The position numbers were made by a program, and so were the translations under genes. DNA of 64,000 bases, from the NCBI GenBank assembly GCA_032164295.1, contig JAJHTX010000008.1:558001-622000 (forward strand), given 5' to 3'. Of the stretch, positions 37,061 to 47,906 are shown piece by piece. Position 1 is the first letter of the stretch; each line of letters opens with the position of its first letter. This stretch comes from Inonotus obliquus. Taxonomy: Eukaryota > Basidiomycota > Agaricomycetes > Hymenochaetales > Hymenochaetaceae. A model generated the notes under the pieces. It was not told the DNA's origin. It saw nothing but the letters and a program-made list of their open reading frames with translations, and made no database searches.

Positions 37061-37158
37061 AGCACGACCTCGATCTCCTTCAAATACACATGCATCTGTC
37101 TTCCGACGTGAACACAAGCTCCACCAAAGACCAGCTTCTCACAACCACCGTCGATACA

Positions 37159-37946
37159 ATGTCTTTGCAACCAGGAGTGTATTATCTTAGAAATTTCGGG
37201 ACGGGCACCATGCTGACCCTCGGTGCAAACAAGCATCATGTTGTGGGATGGTTGTGGTATAAAGGCCTGGACCAAAAGGTGAGCGATTTAGGGTCTCTTC
37301 ACTTTCCGAGGAGCTCGGATTGATCATGATTCTGTGTTGATACTCCCCATCAGTGGGAGCTAGGACGACTAGGTCCTCGTGGATGGTTCATACGAAGCTT
37401 GTACAGCGGTGATAGCCATTATCTGACCATCGAGAATAGTCTGGGAAATGGAAGTTCTCTCACCGTGAATGAGTTCCCCACGGCATGGGACATCAATAGC
37501 GAGCCTAGAGAGGGAGATGATGTCTATTGGTGATATCCCCTGATCATTAGGCATGGCCGTACGAGCCACTTAACTTATTTTGATAGGATTCACTGGCCTA
37601 ACTCTCATTGGACCGTTGAACTGGACGGGGCAGGGAGAAATGATGGCAGAAAGGTACATACTATAGTACAACAATCTTGCTCGGAATGTTTTTGCAGTCC
37701 TAATTCTTGCAATTCCCGTGTCAGGTGCAATTATGGGGTCGGCACGGAGATAAACACCATTACTGGAAGCTGATACGGTGCCAAGACGGTGATATGTTGA
37801 GCACCTCAGTCGAGCGATCGATCAGTCCTACAACGATCGAAACCAAAACGACGACTGTTGTCACGACGGTCACAACTACCTCGAAGATGGGAGCAAGCAA
37901 GCAAAACGCGGAGGATAATCAATCGGAGGGCACCCTTCACGATTGA
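37159..37946 (+). CDS. Ricin-B-type lectin-like protein, copy D
   Basis: Four exons: 37159-37278, 37354-37529, 37587-37653, 37725-37946 (585 nt, 194 aa). It starts MSLQPGVYYLRNFGTGTMLT; exon 2 reads WELGRLGPRGWFIRSLYSGD and ends EGDDVYW; exon 3 reads IHWPNSHWTVELDGAG; exon 4 reads VQLWGRHGDKHHYWKLIRCQ with a Thr/Val-rich tail. It is the closest paralogue of copy C, with similar introns and flanks, so the C/D duplication is recent. The full-length tail here is the reference for calling copy C shortened. Cytosolic lectin by absence of a signal peptide. Confidence 0.88.
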
Positions 37947-39049
37947 AGTTACGTTCGAAGCCTCCCTGTTCTTGTACGTTATGCATGCGCTGGCTGGAAC
38001 GGATTAGGGCAAGCTTTGAGTGCCGGAAGGAATGGATGAATGTGTGAACCATATTGCTTAGGCTTGATCACGCATTTAAGAGGAGTACTAGTGACCAACA
38101 TAACTCTGTAACAATCATGTAAGTACTAAGTAGTCGTATACTTTCCCTACCTTACAAATGTATCGGTGCGCAGCACTTCTGTTGGGTATCCTATCACACT
38201 AGCCATGAGACACCAGAGCCAGCCCGTCGTCGGGGACCTTTACAAGCAGTACGGTCTCAACGACATCAATCGAGGACGGCAGATTCGTCCATGTGGTACT
38301 CAGCAAGTCGTGTAGGCAACGTCGCAGATGATCAGGAGGAAATGCAGCGCACGCCGCAAAGATATCGAGCCCATCACTATGAAATTCGGAGAACTGTGTA
38401 GTTCTGCGAGAGCAGGACTACTGGATAGCTTGCCTTCGGTCGGTGATGTGCAGGTCCACATTGTTGTAATTTTAATTTACCTTACACACAGACGACTTCA
38501 GAGACTCAACTGATTTCTTCCTTCGTCAGCCTTGGTTGGACCCAGAGTCCCAGACGCGAATGCCCCCAAGAAGGCCACCCCTACTTTGCGTCGTTTGTTC
38601 AATATGGTCAAGCATCTGGCGTTTGACGATTCAAAGAAATCGCTTCGTGTTGAGAGACAGGTCCGTCGCGGATGGTGGCAAAGAGAGTAAGTGTGAGTCG
38701 TGACTTTCTAGTCATAGTCCCATTTTAGTGAACCTCTGATCGACGCATTTATTACTAGACAAAGTTGATTCGCGCGCTGGTCAGGGCGGAAGGAGGGACT
38801 CGATATACCTGTTCGGCGATGCAGAAGATGCTCGCTCCGCCAACGACGTTGCTCGCATTATTGCCAATGTAAGTAGCGCAATGCTATCCTAGGGGTTAAC
38901 GTACTCACGCTTTTATCGATCTAGGTGGGAATTCTTCAACGCATCTTCTAGAACGATGACGGAGACGTTATGATCAAGAAAGAGATGCTTAGTGTACGTC
39001 AAGACTGGGAATTTTACGTGAGTTGGACCTACACAAGTTTGCCTTCTCT
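37947..39049. other. Decayed sequence between lectins, no intact gene
   Basis: Short plus-strand fragments with exon-like edges occur (around 38214, 38530-38680 and 38760-38870), but I could not join them into one frame or name a family. A solitary MITE end lies at 38137-38154. The region looks like remains of one or more genes. Confidence 0.4.
38137..38154 (-). mobile_element. Solitary end of the nested TA-flanked MITE family
   Basis: TATACTTTCCCTACCTTA equals the right terminus of the MITE at 45602-46254, including its flanking TA. No matching left end is present nearby, so this is a remnant. Confidence 0.55.
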
Positions 39050-39559
39050 CGATTCCCAGCGGCTAAATTGAGCGAATACTTCGTCTTCGGTCAGTGAATA
39101 TCGTCAACAGTTTAGGTGGCCTTCTCGAATAAAAGTGTGAATATAGACTACCAGAATAGATTACCATCCTGTCCTTCTTGGTCAGTTGCAAACGCCCATG
39201 TCGCAGGATATTCGTTCTCTCCGATAGGACGTCCGTTCTCCAATCCACACTCGATGTTCAAGTAATGGCTGTTGTTCAGATTACGAATGAACCATTAAGC
39301 TCCAAGTTTACCGATTTCCCACTGATCAAAGTGCTAGTTCGAACATAACCCAACGGAGACGAGTCTTGTTGGAAACGTACCTTTTGGCTTTCCCCACGTC
39401 CTCCTCTTGCGGGGACAGCACTGCTGTCGAGCTCAGTACACTGTGAAAATCGTCGTGCCAATCAATCCGGGAGTTTACTACGTGTGGGACCATATGAGCA
39501 ACGCAGCACTTGACATATGCTTTCGAGATGAGAGGGTTGTTGGTTGGGTACAGCATGGA
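39050..39559 (-). pseudogene. Lectin-like copy F, decayed and with an inverted first exon
   Basis: Minus-strand sequence at 39050-39395 matches exons 2 and 3 of copy E. It has a TAA stop inside exon 2 (39295-39297), a lost acceptor before exon 3, a deletion in exon 3 and no exon 4. The last bases of exon 1 remain at 39380-39395 on the minus strand. The rest of exon 1 and its upstream sequence lie at 39396-39559 on the plus strand (PGVYYVWDHMSNAALDICFR), with the start codon changed to GTG (39455-39457). The copy therefore carries a small in-place inversion and cannot be expressed as a lectin. Confidence 0.85.
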
Positions 39560-40767
39560 TACTACAACCTGACGGACGAAGTTACGATCAAAGAAGGGAG
39601 GACAATTGCAGAAAGCGGTCATCTGTAACGTGGCTTTATCAAGGTTCCATCGTCATAAGTTAAGTTATGAAGCCTACACCAACCATGATTCACCGTCACT
39701 GGCAGCGACCAGCGATGTGTTGATTGGTGATTAGGTCAGAGACTCACTCAATATTCTTTATTGGACCATCCCAGCTTCAATTTGCCGATGTTATTTACCT
39801 GCAAAGTACGAAACACGTCTTATTGCACTCTTTCACGTTATACCTCTTTGAAATTACTGAAGTCGTTTCAGGCAGACATTCGCCTGGCAACCCCGAGTCG
39901 ATCTCAAGTGAACTTGAATTCTTCCCCAATCAAAAGAACGCGGGTACGGAGCAAGTCAACATGTTATCGGCATACTGGCGTCATTGACTTGTAAAGATTC
40001 TACCAAGTACAGCGAGATCAGCTGTATAACTATGAAATGGAACCAATGTCTCTCACTTATAGAAATTTTTTCAGTGTCCGTCTTTACGACTTGCCATAGA
40101 AGAGTATTCACTGTCGCAATGAGATGAGCGCCATCTCTCCACCTAAGATAGGGAGCCGACAAGAACATGTCGGAAAATCGATCCCTAGACGAGGACATAT
40201 GACGTGAAGCATAAAGTGAAAAACATGCTAGACCTGGCCTAGTTTAGGGAACTCCCAAACGGATGCAAACCGATCTGCAAGGAGAGGGTGTGAAAGACAT
40301 CATTAATCTGACTGGCGTCCAGCCACCTTCCAGTCCCTGTACATTCTAGTCCCAAGTATAGTAGTATCGGTCGTATCAGGCTCTGTCACCTCGCTTTGGC
40401 CACTCGTCGGTACTATCCAGGAGCGCAAGGTGACTATGGAATATTGAGCCGAAAGCTACCCAATCTGAGTTCATCTAGGGATCATCAGTATGGTACAGAA
40501 AGATCATGCCGTTGTTTCCTTTGGGCCTTGTGCCTCGTAAGTTTGACGTCGGTACTCAGACTTACCGAGGTGACATACTCAATTGCCCCTGCGCCGCCTT
40601 TTGGGATCCGAATACAGCGTCGTGACTCGGGATTTATGTACTATACAATCGTAATCTCCAGCGGAAATCAATGCAGTGCGGGCATCGAATGAATCGTGTT
40701 CACTGACCTATTGGAATGGTTACCAACTGTCAACGTTCTTGACCGTGTATATCTCGATCTCAACAAA
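39560..40767. other. Upstream remains of copy F, then no supported gene
   Basis: 39560-39650 matches the sequence upstream of copy E (near 36172-36260), confirming that the duplicated unit included flanking DNA. The remainder has only short unsupported frames. Confidence 0.5.
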
Positions 40768-42185
40768 TTAAGTCCATCTCTCGCGTCGTGGCAGCGCCTT
40801 CCATGACTTTCGCAACCCCAACTTATCAATCACCCGAGCAGGCATGCAGTATACAGGATCAAGGTCCTCAAGTTGCGGGTAACCCAGCAAGGACAAACCT
40901 GCACCATAGAATATGAGAATACATTCCTAGGAGAGGCAGGGAGAACGGACCCGCAACTCCAAAGAGTGTATGGAAGACATCAGCCGTATTATCAGGCCGG
41001 TCAGCGATTCCACCAGCATCCGGATCCTTACAAAGTCGGGAAAATGAGCAATGGAAATGGAGAAGACACAGCTCTCTAACCACCCACTTGAGCAGAGAGC
41101 ACGAAAGATACGAGTTTCTCGGCGTTGATCCAGTGAAGCTTGTTTAAAGTCGCTAATGCAGAAAGAGCCCAAAAGCTGTAGCATACCTAGTCGGGAGCAA
41201 CATCGACAAGTCAGGTAAGGATTAACAGAGATGAGCATACTTACATCTTCTAGTTTCTCAGGTCTACCATTCAACCCTCCGCACGGAAGCTGCCGCTCTG
41301 CTAACCACCATGCGAGCGTATCTACGTCGACCAAATCTAGTCGATCAAGGATAGCGAGAGCGCCAACGCAAACAAATACTGGACCAAACTTTATTAGTAA
41401 AAAGCACGGGAGAGAGTGTGTGTATGGGTGGGTGGCGGCCTCACCTTGTCCGGCATGACTTTCGGCTCCGGGTGAAGCTCCAAATCCTCCATCAAAGTTC
41501 TTGCATCGCGTAATGTGGTCAATTGCTCGTGCTCGACCGTTGTTCCCATCCCTGTCGAGCGCAGAAAGCTGGCCTAATAGTGAGAGCGCCGAAACAGAGC
41601 AATATAAGAAGCGTGTATCTGTCTCTCCGAAGCGATCTCCCGCAAATGCTCCGGATGGGAGTTGGAGTGACGTTATAACTACAACAACACGAATAAGTCG
41701 AGGTAAGTGTTCAGACTAAGTGAATGTATACATTTTACGACGCGCTCAGTATCGATAACATCCAAGGCATCCTGGATGGTGAGTATCTGGATCGCACTGA
41801 GAGTAGAAAGTATATGTGCGTCGTGTCCTGGGTAAGCACCGAATGCACCTAGGTCCAATGTTTCATCAGTATGACCTCGAGGATTATAACTCTCAAGTAG
41901 GTTCCCAGATCTGCACCTGATTCTTCATCCCAGCATTTTAACACAAACTCAACCATCTCCTCTCTCGGAAGCGCATCCTGTCGGCCCAAAATGCATAGCG
42001 CCGTAAGTCCCCAATAGATGCCATTCATTCGAAGATGGGTAGTCATATGGTACGCCAAATCATCTTTATGCTGCGTGCTGGCTGAGTTCTGAGGCATTGC
42101 CGAAAACTAGGGTTTATTTTGAGCTTACTTGGTCTAGAGACTGGATGTACTTGACGTGCAGTGGTACTAACAGCGTGGACGACAT
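40768..42185 (-). CDS. BET2: Rab geranylgeranyltransferase (type II) beta subunit
   Basis: Eight exons on the minus strand: 42129-42185, 41917-42088, 41732-41848, 41445-41678, 41245-41378, 41088-41186, 40951-41026, 40768-40898 (1020 nt, 339 aa). It adds geranylgeranyl groups to Rab GTPases together with the alpha subunit and Rab escort protein. It begins [19 protein letters not shown]. It contains the repeats [40 protein letters not shown] and [20 protein letters not shown], plus [20 protein letters not shown]. Zinc ligands are Asp238 and Cys240 (split by an intron) and His290 in ADVFHTLFG. The end [18 protein letters not shown] is diagnostic of the type II enzyme, which separates it from the farnesyltransferase subunit at 23-25 kb. 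The length is as expected. Confidence 0.96.
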
Positions 42186-43037
42186 GAGTGTTAATGGTCA
42201 GTTCGGTGCAAATCATTACTAACGACTGCTAAGGAGGCGCTAACGATAAACGGTATTGACCAAAATGGAAGTTCATTCCCATCGGTACGGTGGGACGCGA
42301 CCGTCGTAGCTGGAGAGGGCGAGTTCCAAGGAGTGAGAGGGAGAAACAGGCTGCTCTACAACGATTCCCTAATCATGCCTGTGATGGCATGATGCACAGT
42401 TGTGTCGCCACAGTGTGTCGATGCAAACAAGCAATATTGTAATGTACCAAATGCAGCTCGCCTAGTATGCAACATCAGTTCCTATCAGCAGCAGACACTA
42501 CTTGCGAGTACTAGTTCTCGTCAAATCGGGATCCCTATCCGTGCTCGCTCAGGAAACAGTAGGGTTCCGCAGCGTACGTATACAGGTACGCGCGTAAAGA
42601 TAAGAACACAGTACGGGTTACATTCCGTGCTTTACGCGCCGTATTTTTTGTTTTGGGGTGAATTATGGAAACGCACCGGGAGTATACCGCAATACGCCAT
42701 ATATACGACACCAAGAAGGAAGTACACAATATAGTAACAAGAAATAAGAGAGATACTTTAAGAAGTGTGTGATCTGTCTTTCGAACGTAGCCATTGTTTC
42801 ACGCCGTCGACGATTGGAAAGAAACGATGCAAATCATCTTCTTTGTACGTTTCTTCTCCTTATCCTTCATTACTTTGCGTGTTGATGTGTGAGAGCAATC
42901 CGTGTTTGTATACAGAACTTTCCTGTTTAAGTTCAAAGGTGCAATGTCATTAGGTACGCCGTTTGTTTTTCTTTACCTAAGTTACCCATAGCTCCATCAA
43001 ACGACATTCTATCCACTTTGCATGCCCTCGTCCACAA
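42186..43037. other. No supported gene
   Basis: Between divergently transcribed genes. Contains promoters by position and a few chance frames around 42402-42950. Confidence 0.45.
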
Positions 43038-44692
43038 ATGCACAAGGTATTTAGGCACCTCACATTCTCGTTATCTGTCCCGTCATGCTTAGATATGTCT
43101 CAGAGTGTTCCAACAGACACAAAGAGGTCAATGCTAAAGCCCAAACACCCGGTCAGCCATAACACCCCGAGCTCCAGTGCTCCTGCCAAGCCACTCTCGT
43201 CACAACATCCACCTCACAGGAGTCCCGGACCCGGAGAAAATAGATTCTCTGATCCTCATCGAGTATCACGAATCCCCCATACCGAAGACAATGCGGCTTC
43301 AGTGCACTTGAAGAAACGTGGAGATGAAGGTAGTGGTCACAGTCAGTTAACTACATCGGTGCCCCAGCAAGGCATAGAGTCCAAATCCGGGAAACCGCTT
43401 CGGATGAAAGTCGCCGGAAGATACGCAGTCGGGACTGATCTTTCAGATCAAACGGCTTTGACGAGCCCGTGTATGACAAGTACTGCACAACCAGTGCCTT
43501 CTGTAAATACGGAAAATAAGCGTATAAGTTTGATTGAGAGAGATGTTACAGCTTATCTGGAAATCGAAGTTCAGTTCAAGAATAGAGGCTCTTCACGTAT
43601 AGTGGCACAGATTGACACTGCCTCAGAACTTGTCCTTGCCCATAAAAATCTCTTCACCCATATTTATCTCCGTGACCGAGGAGTCTCTGGATGGGTACTA
43701 CCTTACTCCTTTGTCACGGATGGCAAAGGGACAAATAATAAAGGGTATCCTTACAAAGATAACTTGGTACTCGGTTCTGGCGGTGCCGGAACCGTAGAAG
43801 TGGATCAGGTGTTTCATGTGGTTGAAGATAAATCCTTCACTGAGGGCCCAAAGGTCCTTATTGGTCTGGGACCCGCACTCGCTGACGAGCCAAGTCACCT
43901 AACTCCAATTTTTGACAATATCATAGAGCAGTATGGACTACAACATAAGACTCTGGTCATAGACCTGTCGTCATGGACGGGGCGTGAAGGTCAAGATTTC
44001 GTAGGACATATAGAATTTGGCGCCAATCCCCAACAGCCAGGTGTTCAATGGTTACAGCCATTGAGAGACATTGCGCCAAACATGGTCCACAGTTTTCACG
44101 GAACACTGGCATATAGATATGACAAGAATAGTGGCTATAAGGACCTCCAGCCCAGCAAGACTACTGGGGACCTCCTTGGTGCTACTGACACAGGATCCGC
44201 TTTCATATGTCTCTCAAGTAGAATATTTACACTGGTGAGAGAAGCTATAAAAAAGAAGATCCCAGTTCAGGAGAAGAAGAAGGGGAAGTTTGGGTCAAGG
44301 CAAGTGCTTCTGCAGATTCGAGAAGCAGACAAATCCAAGCTGGACGAGGTAGACTTGACTGTGAGATGTCGGCTAACAAGGACACATGTTTTAACATTAA
44401 AGATAAACAAACTCATTCTTGACAAGGGTCTCAACAAGTTATATGGTGCGGATGACGGCTGCTGTCTCCTCTCAATATTGAAGCAGCCGAATTTGCCCGA
44501 GGATTTCTTGCTTGGAATTCCATTTCGTGAGTTCGGCGCTTCCAATATTGAGGAGAGTGTTTGCTAACAACTTACGAAGTGCTTAAACGACGATTAATTA
44601 TTCTAAATCCGACTCACCCAAGGTCGTCAAAGAGGCGGCTCGGATTCTTACCTGTTCAAGGAGAAACATTCCTCGTCGAGGAGAAAAAGTAG
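43038..44692 (+). CDS. Pepsin-like (A1-type) protein without signal peptide, paralogue 1
   Basis: Two exons: 43038-44526 and 44580-44692 (533 aa from the first ATG; an in-frame ATG at 43095, MSQSVPTDTK, aligns better with paralogue 2 and would give 514 aa). The N-terminal 140 residues are Ser/Pro-rich and disordered. The protease-like part carries the first aspartate motif as AQIDTASELV (usual DTGS) and the second as GATDTGSAFIC about 190 residues later, with FVGHIEFGANP and VQWLQPL where pepsins have their GGxD and W-x-x-V blocks. There is no signal peptide or clear propeptide, so a vacuolar or secreted protease is unlikely unless trafficking is unusual. The second exon gives a basic end (RRLIILNPTHPRSSKRRLGF). 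Both Asp residues are kept, so activity is possible but not shown. Confidence 0.8.
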
Positions 44693-45021
44693 CGGAAGAT
44701 GGTAAGGGCATTAGACAGAGCTCGTTTGAAACGGGTCTGATGAGAGATTATTGTCCGTAGCCGAAGGGTTGATAATGTATTAGTATATGATACTGTACCG
44801 AAATACTCATGGTGTTCAGAATAATGTGGTAAAATTTGATAAACCTACCAAGAGGCCTAGGGGGTTAGTAAGTAGGGCACCGAGACTTCAGCAGACATCA
44901 TACCTACTTCCTTGCCCTTGTATTTCAACCCAAACTCGCCCATTCCCATCTCTCGACAGTGTGTTCTGAAGTACCGTAACGCCATGGACCCCCGGTAGCT
45001 GGATTCAAACTCACCATGTAG
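44693..45021. other. 3' flank of pepsin-like gene 1, no gene
   Basis: Only a short frame (44787-44969) with no support. It ends at the target duplication of the hAT-type element. Confidence 0.45.
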
Positions 45022-45029
45022 ACCCGTGG

Positions 45030-46351
45030 TAGGGCTCCGCAGCGTATCGGATATCCCGGATCCGATACGCCGGATCCGCTATCCGCCCGGACGCGGATAG
45101 GATCTTGAAGAGCAAATATCCGGGTGGATATATACGCGCGGAACCGGATATGACATTGGAAATCCGCCGTATCCGCGCTTATACGACATCTACCTCATCT
45201 ACCCTGGGGGGGCTCAAGGATGACGAATTAATGATGAAATACGTGGAATTTGATCAGTCGAATGTCCCTCCAAAGAGCCAAAACCTTTCGTAAGCCAGGA
45301 TTTGCGTTCCTTTCACTAGGTTTCCGTACCATACCAAGTAATTGAACCCTAGAAAATGATTAGTCAGATGCTATTGCCAAGAATCAGGTTGGGTGACGGC
45401 GGGATTACACATTTTGACCTTCACCAATCACCATGTTGACCATTCGTTGACGTTGTGTTGTCCCAAAAGCACCGATGGCACTTCGTTATATGCACGTTGG
45501 AAGGTCCTGGGACATTGTTTTGCTCTGTAAGTATACTATCAACCTTGGTCGCGGATATGCCGGATACGCCTTATAAGATACGCGCGGAAGCGGATCTGAT
45601 AAGGTAGGGAAAGTATAAACTCGACTAGGTGTCACAGTGTGACTGACAACCCTGAAAAACCCTGAGCTTACCCGATTTGGAAGGACCCTACGGCAAAAAT
45701 CTCGGGGTCGGATTTGAGAGCAGTGGTAGTCAGCAGTTAGGCTCGCAGAATCTCATTTAAACCTTGACAGAACACCAAAGTAAGGCTTATCCTACCATGA
45801 ATTAGCTCCCCTGGCTCTCTCTTGGTAGTAGGAAGATAGATTATAAATGCATATTAGTCATGTATTAGTAATAAGTGTTAGTCATAAGTAAATTACTATA
45901 TCTGGACTGCACTTGTCATGCTGTGTCTGCCAAGAGCAGCAAAAATTCTGAGGTCGAAATTTTCAAAATTTCTGAAAACCTTACCAGAATGCTGGAAAAT
46001 GAATTCTGAGCCATTTGGCACAAAAAAGGTTTATTCCATTATCAAAAGGTCAGGGGTCCATATTTTTTAATTTTAAAAACATCCATATGATTGTAATTAT
46101 TATTAGAAGAGATCTATGGGAACCAAATTCGAGTTTGTGTTGTGTGGAAGTTGCAGTTTAGAAAGGGTCCAGAGTCACCGGATGAGGCAAGTCAGGCCAA
46201 GTCAGGGTCGCATGACGCGCGTCACACCTAGTCGAGTTTATACTTTCCCTACCTTAGCAGCCATGAGATATCCGGGCGGATATATCCGCCCGGATGCGGA
46301 TACGACGGAAAATATCCGCGCGTATCGGATAAGATACGCTGCGGAGCCCTA
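45030..46351. mobile_element. Non-autonomous hAT-type element (about 1.3 kb)
   Basis: Perfect 19-nt terminal inverted repeats TAGGGCTCCGCAGCGTATC are at 45030-45048 and, inverted, 46333-46351. They are flanked by an 8-base direct duplication ACCCGTGG at 45022-45029 and 46352-46359. An 8-bp target duplication and a TAGGG start are classic for the hAT superfamily. Subterminal DNA is packed with short motifs of the TATCCGC/GCGGATA kind in both orientations (45040-45180, 45550-45600, 46255-46335), as expected for transposase binding sites. No transposase frame is present, so mobility would need a partner elsewhere. A second element is nested inside. Confidence 0.88.
45602..46254. mobile_element. 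Nested TA-flanked MITE (about 650 bp) inside the hAT element
   Basis: An inverted repeat of 31 bases beginning AGGTAGGGAAAGTATAAACT (45602-45632) and its complement (46224-46254) is flanked on both sides by TA, as after Tc1/mariner-type insertion. Beyond 31 bases the arms diverge by one mismatch. The interior is AT-rich and has no transposase. It lies within the subterminal repeat field of the hAT-type element and therefore inserted after it. A related solitary end is at 38137-38154. Confidence 0.75.
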
Positions 46352-46359
46352 ACCCGTGG

Positions 46360-46745
46360 TGCGCCAAATTATCTTTCCGTTGTGCGCTGTTGCGAAGCGA
46401 TGAGTTCTGATGAGTCACCAGCACCAAAATAGGAAGGTAATCCCCATGTCGTTTACTTCACCCGCCGAGTCGCTGTACAGAGGGATAACTGAACTAACGA
46501 GTTGGAAACCCTTGGACCCGTTCTTACAAAACGATGCCCAATATGATTCAATCGCGTATCCAGGAGGAGAAACCGGAGGCAAAAATGAAGGTAAGACTTT
46601 AGTCCGGTCGCATCTGCGCAGGAGTCAGCTCGCCTTCCATTAAGATATGAATATTTCCTGTCACATAACGTATTAAACATAATAAATATTACTTAATATT
46701 CTGAACATTGTCGATCTGTGAGCTACCGTAATGTTGTTGATGTAA
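46360..46745. other. Flank between the hAT element and the MRM2-like pseudogene
   Basis: No convincing exon. If the MRM2-like gene ever had a start exon it would lie here; I found no ATG that joins to it in frame through a good donor and acceptor. Confidence 0.4.
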
Positions 46746-47618
46746 TCAAACAAGTGCAAGCAACGATATTTTCCTTCCGTTTCTCGCCCTCTCACACTTT
46801 CCCTCAGCACACTCTTCTCGAAGTCAAGCTCATCCAAACAATGGCTTTCTCGACAAGCTCGCGATCCATACGTCAAGGCGCGGACGACCAGTCCATCGCA
46901 TTACCGTGCTCGGTCGGCGTTCAAATTGCTTGAGAAATATAATAACATTAAACGGGCGGAGGAACCGTATTTACAGAGATCGAACGATGATGTTCTTCAG
47001 GATATTATCTCGGAACGAGAATCGAGTACGAGTACTTGGTGCACCGCTCTTAGCCCTTCTTCCGTGGATCGCCAGGACAAAACTATCATTGCGCTTGACT
47101 TGCTGCCTATTGCTCCTATTCGCGGCGTACGGACTGCACGACAAGATTTCCTCGCTGGAGGTGAAGAAGTCATTGCAAAACAATTACCGGCGCCTAATAC
47201 CAAGGCGGATGTGATATTGTCTGACATGGCACCGAACTTGTCGGGGAATAGGACGCGTGACGAAGCTGTTGGTTTGGAGTTTTGCGAAGCTGTGTATCAG
47301 TTTGCAGCTCGGCATTTACAGGTTGGAGGGAATACCGCGTCAGATGGTGGGACTTTGGTGTAAGTTTCCTCTTACCTCTCTTATCCCGTTTATCGTTAAC
47401 AACATTATATAAATTTACTGCTTTCTTGCAGCTTGAAGCACTTCGCGAACGAGTCAACGAAGACATTTTATCTCAACCTCCTCAAGCCTAATTTCTATCA
47501 TACATATATCGCAAAGCCCGAGGCGAGTCGCGGCGAATCAAGCGAATACTACTTCGTTTCGAAAGGCTTTAAGGGTGATCCGTATTACAAGACCAATGAT
47601 GGATTCGAGGTTAAATAG
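46746..47618 (+). pseudogene. MRM2/FtsJ-type rRNA 2'-O-methyltransferase relic lacking start and SAM loop
   Basis: Two joined frames, 46746-47359 and 47432-47618, read through the family in order: KQWLSRQARDPYVKARTTS, RARSAFKLLEKY, ALDLLPIAPIRGV, VILSDMAPNLSGNRT, LKHFANES, SRGESSEYYFVSKGFKG. The FtsJ catalytic set K-D-K-E is all present. Missing is the SAM-binding motif I (the D-L-G-x-x-P-G-G-W loop) normally found about 20 residues after SAFKLLE. Only 50 unrelated residues separate SAFKLLEKY from ALDLLP, and no frame encodes the loop. No ATG occurs in frame before the first conserved block, and a TAA precedes it at 46743-46745. I read it as a broken or dying gene. An upstream start exon cannot be excluded, but loss of the loop should still abolish SAM binding. 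Confidence 0.75.
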
Positions 47619-47906
47619 GTCGATGGTACTCCACGTATTTCCACGACTATTCTTACGCGGTTTGCTTTCGCGTAACCATAGTGGTTAGGCGACCGGGAAG
47701 CAATGAAGCTCAACAAGTAGAAAAATATACCGCGGACCGCATGGAGCTCCTCACTGCCTGGATCTCGTCTTCCACCAACGTTTGTTAAACTGCATTCGGA
47801 TCGCGATGGAACGAGGACAGGAGCAACAGCAATTACCTACACACTGCGAACATACCATCTTGTCCATAATGCAAAAATATCACTCGTCCTATCCAACTTA
47901 TCCAAC

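Noticed and set aside
46842..46931. MAFSTSSRS frame as the start of the MRM2-like gene
   Set aside because: It is in a different frame from the conserved KQWLSRQARDPYVKAR block that overlaps it.
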